Shown: positions 1 to 6,342 of the stretch, piece after piece
How the letters are laid out: each line of letters starts with the position of its first letter
Position numbering within the stretch: position 1 is the stretch's first letter
Source of the DNA: an uncultured Porticoccus sp.
GTDB lineage: Bacteria > Pseudomonadota > Gammaproteobacteria > Pseudomonadales > Porticoccaceae
DNA length: 9,097 nucleotides
Direction of reading: 5' to 3'
Assembly (NCBI GenBank): GCA_950063125.1
Contig: CATLZI010000070.1
Location: forward strand, 1 to 9,097
Notes under the pieces: model-generated
What the model saw: the letters and a program-made list of their open reading frames with translations, nothing else
Databases searched by the model: none
What the model was told of the DNA's origin: nothing
Made by a program: the position numbers and the translations under genes

Positions 1-2
1 AG

Positions 3-98
3 TACCGGATCTCCGGTCGCGATAATGGTGGCAATGAGGGTATGCTGAAGGTGGCTTCCTACCTTATCCAGCAGGAACGCTCGTTGATGGGACAATAA
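3..98 (+). CDS. C-terminal tail of an unidentified protein, cut by the window start
   Basis: An open frame enters from the left edge and stops at TAA (96-98), giving 31 residues that begin YRISGRDNGG and end QQERSLMGQ. The stop lies 172 nt before the serC start. The tail is polar with one amphipathic stretch, and shows no recognisable motif. A terminus of the form 'YRI-x-GR-x-GG' loosely recalls minor pilin or PilX-like C-termini, but this is too short to use for a call. It could also be a chance open frame, since only 31 codons are visible. Its bearing on the serC operon is unknown. Confidence 0.45.
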   Translation, partial: YRISGRDNGGNEGMLKVASYLIQQERSLMGQ

Positions 99-124
99 CG
101 AACGCTCAAGTCCATTGCGTTATT
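94..124 (+). other. Weak hairpin at the end of the upstream frame
   Basis: AATAACG (94-100) is perfectly complementary to CGTTATT (118-124), a 7-bp stem with a 17-nt loop that overlaps the stop codon at 96-98. The stem is AT-rich and no T-run follows, so it is not a good intrinsic terminator. GAACGCTC also occurs twice here, at 75-82 and 100-107. It may take part in ending the upstream transcript, but this is only a suggestion. Confidence 0.25.
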
Positions 125-207
125 CACCACAGTAGGTACTTCTTTGTTGTTGTACAGCGAAAGTCCTGACCCAAATATTATTTAGTAGCTTCTATGTAGT
201 AGTGGCT

Positions 208-235
208 TTGTGCAGTGGTCAATCTCACTTAAAAT
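208..235 (+). promoter_or_regulatory. Candidate sigma-70 promoter for serC-serA
   Basis: TTGTGC (208-213) and TAAAAT (230-235) are separated by 16 bp. The -10 matches the consensus at 5 of 6 positions but the -35 only at 3 of 6. Transcription would start near 242, leaving a leader of about 29 nt before the ATG at 271, which would exclude the in-frame GTG at 202 as the start. A second -10-like TATTAT (176-181) has no well-spaced -35. The rest of the 99-270 gap shows no other clear signal. Confidence 0.25.
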
Positions 236-270
236 GTCCCGTTTCTTTTCACCTTCCAGGCAGATCAATC

Positions 271-1386
271 ATGAAACCGACTCAAAAGCCGGCCAACCCA
301 AACTTTTCTTCCGGGCCTTGCAGCAAACGTCCCGGCTATGATGTATCCACTCTCGATCTCACTACCCTGGGACGCTCACACCGAGCGGCTATTGGCAAGA
401 CCGCACTACAGCGGGTATGTGAGGAAACGGCCCAGGTTCTGGGCTTGCCAGAGGGTTACAGGGTGGGTGTGGTTCCTGCCTCGGATACCGGGGCCGTTGA
501 AATGGCGCTCTGGTCGATGCTGGGACCCCGCCCGGTTGACGTATTTTCCTGGGAGTCTTTTGGACAGGGCTGGCTGACGGATATCGTCAAGCAGCTGAAA
601 CTCGAACAGGTCAATGATTACGGCGCCGATTATGGCAAGCTGCCGGATCTAAATCTTGCCGATCCCGGACACGATATCGTGTTTACCTGGAATGGCACCA
701 CTTCCGGGGTCAAAGTCCCCAATGCAGACTGGATCAGTGATAGCCGTGAGGGATTGACTATTTGCGATGCTACATCTGCGGTATTTGCCATGGAGATGCC
801 CTGGGAAAAACTGGACGTGGTCACTTTCAGTTGGCAAAAAGTACTCGGTGGTGAAGGTGCCCACGGAATGCTGATTCTAAGCCCCAGGGCAGTAGAACGA
901 TTGGAAACCTATACACCACCCTGGCCACTGCCGAAGATTTTCCGCATGACCAAAGGCGGCAAGCTGATTGAGGATATTTTCAAGGGTGCAACCATTAACA
1001 CGCCCTCGATGCTCTGTGTGGCAGATTATCTCGATTCGCTGGATTGGGTTAAGTCTATCGGCGGTGTGCAGGCAACGGTTCGCCGGTCAAACGACAACCT
1101 GGCGGTCATTGAGCAGTTTGTTGCCACCCATGACTGGATACACTTTTTGGCGGAAGACCCGGCCAACCGGTCAAGTACCAGTATCTGCCTGACCTTGGCA
1201 CTGGAGGCCGATCAGGTAAAACAACTGGTTAAACTGCTCGATGCGGAAGATGTGGCCTATGACATTGGCGCCTACCGGGATGCCCCTGCCGGATTGCGGA
1301 TCTGGGGCGGTGCGACCGTCGAAAAAACTGACCTCGAAGCACTGATGCCCTGGATTGAATGGGGTTATCGGGAAGTTTCTCGTTAA
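271..1386 (+). CDS. serC: Phosphoserine aminotransferase, Methanosarcina-type branch
   Basis: This PLP enzyme would convert 3-phosphohydroxypyruvate and glutamate to O-phosphoserine and 2-oxoglutarate in the cytoplasm, the second step of serine synthesis. The 371 residues show a fold-type I aminotransferase. The N-terminal motif [15 protein letters not shown] (9-23) and GRSHR (34-38) are typical of the branch known from Methanosarcina and alphaproteobacteria, rather than the E. coli branch. D166 (in CDATSA) should hold the PLP ring nitrogen, and K190 in [14 protein letters not shown] should be the Schiff-base lysine. The ATG at 271 is preferred over the in-frame GTG at 202: the extra 23 residues are unlike the family N-terminus, and a weak AGGCAG (258-263) precedes 271. 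The stop is 35 nt before serA, so an operon is likely. In some bacteria SerC also serves the pyridoxal phosphate pathway; whether this one does cannot be seen. Confidence 0.92.
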   Translation: MKPTQKPANPNFSSGPCSKRPGYDVSTLDLTTLGRSHRAAIGKTALQRVCEETAQVLGLPEGYRVGVVPASDTGAVEMALWSMLGPRPVDVFSWESFGQGWLTDIVKQLKLEQVNDYGADYGKLPDLNLADPGHDIVFTWNGTTSGVKVPNADWISDSREGLTICDATSAVFAMEMPWEKLDVVTFSWQKVLGGEGAHGMLILSPRAVERLETYTPPWPLPKIFRMTKGGKLIEDIFKGATINTPSMLCVADYLDSLDWVKSIGGVQATVRRSNDNLAVIEQFVATHDWIHFLAEDPANRSSTSICLTLALEADQVKQLVKLLDAEDVAYDIGAYRDAPAGLRIWGGATVEKTDLEALMPWIEWGYREVSR

Positions 1387-1421
1387 TGATCGGTATAAGC
1401 AGCGTTGCGTGAGAAAAAACC

Positions 1422-2591
1422 ATGTTTAAAGTGCGGACCTATAACCAGATTTCTGCCAAAGGACTGGACCGTTTTCCCAGAGAAAACTACGAAATAGCCA
1501 GTGAATTTTCACAGCCAGATGCGATTTTGCTGCGCAGCCAGAAACTGCATGAAGAAATCATTGCCGAGAGCGTCAAGGCGGTGGCTCGAGCCGGTGCTGG
1601 AGTCAATAATATTCCGGTGGCTGAGTATACCAAGCGCGGCATCGTGGTATTTAACACCCCGGGTGCCAATGCCAATGCGGTCAAGGAGCTGGTAGCTTCC
1701 GCGTTATTTCTCGCTTCCAGAGATATTTTTGGCGGAATGAATTACGTGCAAGGGCTCACTGCCATCACGGATGATGCCGAGATGTCGAAACTGCTGGAGA
1801 AACAGAAAAAGCAGTTTGCCGGCTGTGAAGTGGCTGGCAAGACCCTGGGTGTCGTCGGCCTCGGTGCCATAGGTGCGCTGGTGGCCAATATGGCTCTTGA
1901 GCTCGGGATGAACGTAGCCGGCTATGATCCGGCAATTTCTGTGGAAGCGGCCTGGCGCCTGTCCAGGCGGGTTCAGAAGGTGGAGAACCTGCAGAGTCTG
2001 CTGGCCTGCTCCGATTTCATTTCCCTGCATGTGCCTGCCATGGAGGCAACCCGTCATCTGATCAATGCTGAAGCACTGCGCTGTGTCAGGCCCTCTGCCA
2101 TCCTGTTGAATTTTGCCCGGGAGGAAGTGGTCGACCTGGCAGCGATCACGGCGGCCTTGGATGAAAAGCGTCTGGCGAAGTATGTCACCGATTTTCCGGT
2201 GCCGACGCTGCTCGGCCGCAAGGATGTACTCTGCATGCCGCATATCGGTGCCAGTACCGAAGAGGCTGAAGAGAACTGTGCCATGATGGCTGCCGATCAG
2301 CTCATGGATTATCTGGAAAATGGCAACATTCGCAATTCGGTGAATTTCCCGAACACCAAAATGGCCAGAAATGGTGGCTATCGAATCACGTTCTGTAACG
2401 AGAATGTGCCAAAAGTATTAGGTCATGTGCTGTCTCTGCTGGCGGATCGAGACATGAATGTTATCGACATGGTAAACCAGAGTCGTGATGGCATCGCCTA
2501 CAACATTATTGATGTTGCCACCCAGCCAACTAACGACCTGCTCAAAGCCATTGCCGATGTTGAAGGTGTGGTGGCAGTTCGGTCTGTCTGA
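1422..2591 (+). CDS. serA: D-3-phosphoglycerate dehydrogenase, short ACT-domain form
   Basis: This enzyme would oxidise 3-phosphoglycerate to 3-phosphohydroxypyruvate with NAD+, the entry step of serine synthesis. The 389 residues hold a substrate-binding part, a Rossmann domain with GLGAIG (146-151) and the ribose-binding D169, then R233 (in NFAREEVVD) and H274 (in MPHIGAST) as catalytic residues. A C-terminal ACT domain (about 318-389) suggests feedback control by serine. The usual DVFxxEP segment, which carries the catalytic Glu, is replaced by YVTDFPVP (254-261); from memory this is a recurring feature of short SerA proteins of clostridial and Bacteroides type. The ATG at 1422 follows a weak GTGAGA (1409-1414) with a 7-nt spacer. 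It lies 35 nt after serC and supplies SerC's substrate. A related 2-hydroxyacid dehydrogenase is possible, but the ACT domain and the serC neighbour argue for SerA. Confidence 0.9.
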   Translation: MFKVRTYNQISAKGLDRFPRENYEIASEFSQPDAILLRSQKLHEEIIAESVKAVARAGAGVNNIPVAEYTKRGIVVFNTPGANANAVKELVASALFLASRDIFGGMNYVQGLTAITDDAEMSKLLEKQKKQFAGCEVAGKTLGVVGLGAIGALVANMALELGMNVAGYDPAISVEAAWRLSRRVQKVENLQSLLACSDFISLHVPAMEATRHLINAEALRCVRPSAILLNFAREEVVDLAAITAALDEKRLAKYVTDFPVPTLLGRKDVLCMPHIGASTEEAEENCAMMAADQLMDYLENGNIRNSVNFPNTKMARNGGYRITFCNENVPKVLGHVLSLLADRDMNVIDMVNQSRDGIAYNIIDVATQPTNDLLKAIADVEGVVAVRSV

Positions 2592-2634
2592 GCAGGTTTC
2601 AGTAATACACCTGATAGAGCCTTTTTAACGATTG

Positions 2635-5286
2635 CTACAGGTCGATCCACTCAACCTCTCGGTCAATCTTGTCGAGCAGTGCTGAAACGGATGTCAAGGA
2701 TCCGGCCTTGATCTGTTCGTGAAGGTGCCTCACCAGTTGTTCCAATGTCGCCAGTTTGAAAACACCGGCGATACCCAACAATTGGTGAATCTGTTCGCGC
2801 AGTTCGGCAAGGTCGTCATCGGCCACGGCCTGACGTGCTTTTTTCAACAGATCTCTGACTTCCTGACGGAATAGATTTACGGAAACGTCCCCTTCTTGCG
2901 AGGATGGGACTGGTACCTCTGTGGGAGGTCTGATGCTGAGTAGTTTGCAGATGTTGGCAAGCAATTCATTTTCATTGAGTGGTTTGAGTTGCAAACCGTT
3001 TGCCCCGGCATCAAACAGCGCTCTTTCCTCCTGCTGAAGTATATCGGCTGTCAGGGCCAGGGCCGGAATCCGTGCATTGGGATTATTGCTGCGTCGCAGA
3101 GCTATCAGGGTGTCAATGCCATTTTTCTGGGGCATGTGTATGTCCACCAGCAACAGGTCAAAGGTGTCATGTTGGCAAGCCGCGAGGGCTTCGTTGCCGT
3201 TGTTTGTCAATGTGCAGTAGGCCCCCATCTTGCTTAGTAAAGTATCCAGTAACAGACTGGTGAACTGGTTATCCTCGGCAATCAGGATATTCACACCATC
3301 AAGGAGTTGGCTATTTACCGGTGCAATGGCGATCAGGTCCTGTGACGGGCCATTTTCATTCAATGAGCGGTGGAGCTCTGACAGCGGTGGTGGCATTGAT
3401 AGAAATGCGACCGGATTGAGTTCTGCCCGTTCCTTAGCGTTGAATTGCTGATAAAAATTCAGCTGTGATGCTGTCAGAATCAGCTTGGCCCTAGTTGCAT
3501 TGCGCAACTGCACCATGAGTTTCGGGAGATCATCCCTGGCACCCTGCGGGGCAGGGATACAGACAATAACCCGGTCGCTGTCCTCAAGATGTAATGTGGT
3601 ATTCAGCAAATGGTCGTAATCGGTGACGAGAATATCGTTTACCCCGAATCGTTCCAGAGCGTGCCTGAGTGCCAGTGTTGTAAATTCATTACAGCTGGCA
3701 ATTACCACCTTGCAGGGCCTGATTTTCCAGTTAGGCTGGGTCTCACTGAGTGGCAGTGGTAGCGTTATACGGAAGGTGGAGCCCCTGCCTTCCCGGCTCT
3801 CCAGGTCTATGTCTCCCTCCATCAAATCAACCAGACTTTTGACAATGGAAAGTCCCAGTCCGGTCCCGCCATAGTGGCGGGAAATGGAGGTGTCTGCCTG
3901 GGTAAAGGCATTAAAGAGCAGGCCTTGGGCGTCTGCGGAAATACCGATACCGGTATCCAGCACTTCGATAATAACGGCTTGTGCCGGATTGGTTTTCAGG
4001 GAGATGAAAACCCCACCCTGTTCGGAGAACTTGATGGCGTTCGCGATCAGATTGCTCAGAATCTGCTGTAGCCGGATCATATCTCCCACCCGGTGCAACA
4101 ACACATCGGGTGCATAATCCACCGCGATACAAAGGCCCTTGTGTTGCGCTTGGGGAGAAAACAGGGCACTGACCTGCTCTATACATTCCGCCAGATCTAT
4201 TGGCTGCTGCTCGAGCTCAACGGTATTGGACTGGAGTTTTGAACAAGCCAGAATATCGTCAATCAGCGTCAGCAGCTGGAGCGCTGATTGATCAATAATC
4301 TGGCAGTAGTGACGGTCTGTTTCGGACATGACACTGACATCCAGTAAGTGTACAAATCCCTGGATGGAGGTAATGGGAGTACGCAGTTCATGGCTCATCC
4401 GTGCCAGAAAGTCACTCTTTGACTGATTTGCTGTTTCCGCTTCCTGCCGTGACAATTCCAGTTCACGGTTCTTTCTTTGCAGGCTCTCGAGGGTATCCTG
4501 TAACTGGCTGGTAGCGAGATTAATCCGATATTCAAGATTTTGTTTGCCTTCGGTAATTGATTCCGCCAGTTGGTTGATGCCGCTCGCGAGAATGGCAAGC
4601 TCGTCGCGGGTTCCGGTTTGGGCCCTGATGCTCAGGTTCCCGCGGGCCATTTTTTTTATGACGGCGGTGAGGTGCTGAATCGGAGCAATCAACCCTAGAC
4701 TCAGATAGTAGGTCAGTACAAAGGCAATAATCAGCCCCAGAAGGGATAGCCAGAGAGAGGTAAAAATAATCTGACGCTGCTTCTGGTGCAAACGGGCCTG
4801 ATCAATCGCGACGATAACCCAGCCGATCAGTTCATCATCGACCACCTGCGTGGCTTCTTCCTCGTAATCACTGAACTCAACACCCACCAGATAAACGGGT
4901 TTCTTGAAGTAGACGTGATTATCCAGCTGCAAGGGTTTTTTGTCCGGTGAGGAGCCCAGTGCTGCCGTGGGTATATCCCCGGAATTCAGGACTAACTTCT
5001 CTGTGCGGTCTATAAAAGCGACACCGGATACGTCGGGCAGGCGAATGGCCGCCGCCGATGTGTTTGCGAGTAACTTGATGTTCCGTGAGTAGAGCGGTAG
5101 ATCCGAAATCGTCGCCAGGTAATCCGATGTTATATCTCCGGATTGATACAGATTTTCTGACAGATCGCCCCGTCGGGCATCAATTGTGTACAGCGCCAAA
5201 AACGTGATGATTAACAGTAGTGGGAAAAGTGCCACCACAAGAAACCGCTTATGAATCGACTTGCTGAGCAATGGGCTTTCAATCAT
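2635..5286 (-). CDS. Tripartite hybrid sensor histidine kinase, BarA/TorS-like
   Basis: This is an inner-membrane sensor kinase of 883 residues. Membrane segments lie at about 15-36 and 173-198 and enclose an extracytoplasmic domain of about 135 residues. Then follow HAMP (about 196-248), a coiled coil (about 248-288), and HisKA with phospho-accepting H299 in SHELRTP. The ATPase domain shows N416 in NAIKF, D444 in DTGIG and GGTGLGLSI (473-481). A receiver-like region (about 526-638) lacks the phospho-Asp. A true receiver follows, with E671/D672, D715 (LLVDIHMP), T746 and K768. The C-terminal Hpt has H834 in IHQLLG. Phosphate should pass H299 to D715 to H834 and on to a response regulator not in this window. 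The ATG at 5286 is chosen because the frame could extend to 5442 only by running through the binding-protein gene, while the protein from 5286 starts just before TM1. Its start overlaps the upstream stop by 4 nt. The specific signal is unknown. Confidence 0.92.
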   Translation of the reverse strand: MIESPLLSKSIHKRFLVVALFPLLLIITFLALYTIDARRGDLSENLYQSGDITSDYLATISDLPLYSRNIKLLANTSAAAIRLPDVSGVAFIDRTEKLVLNSGDIPTAALGSSPDKKPLQLDNHVYFKKPVYLVGVEFSDYEEEATQVVDDELIGWVIVAIDQARLHQKQRQIIFTSLWLSLLGLIIAFVLTYYLSLGLIAPIQHLTAVIKKMARGNLSIRAQTGTRDELAILASGINQLAESITEGKQNLEYRINLATSQLQDTLESLQRKNRELELSRQEAETANQSKSDFLARMSHELRTPITSIQGFVHLLDVSVMSETDRHYCQIIDQSALQLLTLIDDILACSKLQSNTVELEQQPIDLAECIEQVSALFSPQAQHKGLCIAVDYAPDVLLHRVGDMIRLQQILSNLIANAIKFSEQGGVFISLKTNPAQAVIIEVLDTGIGISADAQGLLFNAFTQADTSISRHYGGTGLGLSIVKSLVDLMEGDIDLESREGRGSTFRITLPLPLSETQPNWKIRPCKVVIASCNEFTTLALRHALERFGVNDILVTDYDHLLNTTLHLEDSDRVIVCIPAPQGARDDLPKLMVQLRNATRAKLILTASQLNFYQQFNAKERAELNPVAFLSMPPPLSELHRSLNENGPSQDLIAIAPVNSQLLDGVNILIAEDNQFTSLLLDTLLSKMGAYCTLTNNGNEALAACQHDTFDLLLVDIHMPQKNGIDTLIALRRSNNPNARIPALALTADILQQEERALFDAGANGLQLKPLNENELLANICKLLSIRPPTEVPVPSSQEGDVSVNLFRQEVRDLLKKARQAVADDDLAELREQIHQLLGIAGVFKLATLEQLVRHLHEQIKAGSLTSVSALLDKIDREVEWIDL

Positions 5287-6254
5287 TTTTCTGCCTGCTC
5301 CTGCTTTTGGATGCTCATATAAAGCGTATTGTCTGACGGCAGGGAAATACCCAGTGATCGTGCTATGGCTGGGTTGGTGGATATACTGAAATAGCGGGGA
5401 TACTGGGGCTCGCCGAGGGCGCTTTCCGGATTGCGCAACCATTGACTGATCTGTTCACCAGCCTGTCTGCCAATGTCGTCAGGCGAAGAAAAAATAGAAG
5501 CCAGTGCCCCCGCGATGGTATAGGCCTTTGAGAAGCCGATAACCGGGACTTTTTGTTGAAAGCTGAGGTGGAGAATCCACTTGGCGATTGCCCGGTTAAG
5601 GACAGCCTGATCCGGCAGGGCAATAAAGAGGTCGGTACCACTGACCACGGGACGCAGAACCGACACAGGGTTGTCCTCCCGGTCGAGGTAGCCATGTTTG
5701 AGAACCAGGCCACGTTCAGCGGTAAGTGTTTCCAGCTCTGCCTCCAATCCCCTGGAGACGGGACCAAATATGGTGCTGAACCGGGTAGCTTCCGGCTTTA
5801 GTAATGATGCGAGTGTAATCACCCGGCTGAGGGGTTGATCCAGAAAAATTGCAGAAGCCCGGCGCGCTGGGGCTTTATCGTGCGCTGACCAAGCAGATTC
5901 ATAGGCATTTTTTGGGGTGAAAATACTGAGCACAGGTATGTCTCCTCCCCAGTTAACGACCTCGCGAGTTGCATAGCTTCCGATGGCAACAATGAGTTGG
6001 TAGGGGGGATCCTGACGTTCTGGCAACGTAGTTTTATGGAGGTTAATGATACTGAAACCGGGGTTTCCCGGCAGTGTTTTGTTGACTGTGTCCTGGAGTG
6101 AGCCGGCGGTTTCAAGGTAATAGGAGGCGTCGCTGGATAATAGCAATAGGATGTCTGCCTGTGTTGCTGGGCACATCAAAAGTGAAAGGACAAGGAGTCC
6201 CGTGGTGGAGAGGGTTGCAAAGATACCTTGTTTCCTTCCCGGTCGCTTCAACAT
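5283..6254 (-). CDS. Periplasmic ABC_sub_bind (TrpX-like) binding protein
   Basis: This 323-residue protein has a clear signal peptide: basic KRPGRK, a hydrophobic core, and probable cleavage after ATQA (residue 33). The mature part has the two-lobed binding-protein pattern of the ABC_sub_bind family (PF04392, from memory). The recognisable stretches are DLFIALPDQAVLN (208-220) and VPVIGFSKAYTIAGA with the following SPDDIGRQAG (236-266). These proteins bind small ligands in the periplasm, usually for an ABC importer, but no permease or ATPase gene lies beside it here. The ATG at 6254 is preferred over an in-frame GTG at 6341: AGGGA (6259-6263) sits 4 nt upstream, and the signal peptide then begins properly. 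The gene lies 88 nt after the receptor gene and shares ATGA with the kinase gene. It may present a ligand to the kinase, as TorT does to TorS or LuxP to LuxQ; that role is inferred and the ligand is not identified. Confidence 0.8.
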   Translation of the reverse strand: MLKRPGRKQGIFATLSTTGLLVLSLLMCPATQADILLLLSSDASYYLETAGSLQDTVNKTLPGNPGFSIINLHKTTLPERQDPPYQLIVAIGSYATREVVNWGGDIPVLSIFTPKNAYESAWSAHDKAPARRASAIFLDQPLSRVITLASLLKPEATRFSTIFGPVSRGLEAELETLTAERGLVLKHGYLDREDNPVSVLRPVVSGTDLFIALPDQAVLNRAIAKWILHLSFQQKVPVIGFSKAYTIAGALASIFSSPDDIGRQAGEQISQWLRNPESALGEPQYPRYFSISTNPAIARSLGISLPSDNTLYMSIQKQEQAEK

Positions 6255-6258
6255 GTCT

Positions 6259-6263
6259 TCCCT
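6259..6263 (-). promoter_or_regulatory. Ribosome binding site that decides the binding-protein start
   Basis: AGGGA on the minus strand lies 4 nt before the ATG at 6254. Together with the signal peptide that begins there, it favours this start over the GTG at 6341. Confidence 0.55.
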
Positions 6264-6287
6264 AGGTAACGCTGCTATTGAGCGTAA

Positions 6288-6335
6288 GACCTTCCATCCC
6301 CCAGCCACTATGATTTTGTCTGGAGCAATAAGGTC
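6288..6335 (-). other. Inverted repeat between receptor and binding-protein genes
   Basis: In the 88-nt spacer on the minus strand, GACCTT (6330-6335) can pair with AAGGTC (6288-6293), and inside it CCAG (6320-6323) with CTGG (6301-6304). The result is an interrupted stem-loop with a loop of about 15 nt. No T-run follows, so it is not an evident terminator. It could slow RNA decay or tune expression between the first two genes; both arms are short and chance is possible. Confidence 0.25.
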
Positions 6336-6342
6336 AAACACA

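Noticed and set aside
1704..2243. 179-codon minus-strand frame inside serA
   Set aside because: It is antisense to a well-supported gene, its product is low-complexity His/Gln/Arg-rich with no domain, and it has no convincing start signal. It is a coding-frame shadow.
2592..2634. Terminator between the convergent serA and kinase genes
   Set aside because: CAGGT (2593-2597) and ACCTG (2609-2613) could form a 5-bp stem, and TTTTT follows at 2622-2626, but the stem is short and the T-run is 8 nt away. Not strong enough to list as a terminator.
5287..5442. 52-codon N-terminal extension of the kinase
   Set aside because: It lies wholly within the binding-protein gene in another frame, resembles no kinase N-terminus, and would put a long basic segment before TM1. 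The ATG at 5286 fits the membrane topology and the ATGA overlap.
6255..6341. GTG start at 6341 for the binding protein
   Set aside because: It would put 29 residues ahead of a normal signal peptide, and the better ribosome binding site belongs to the ATG at 6254.
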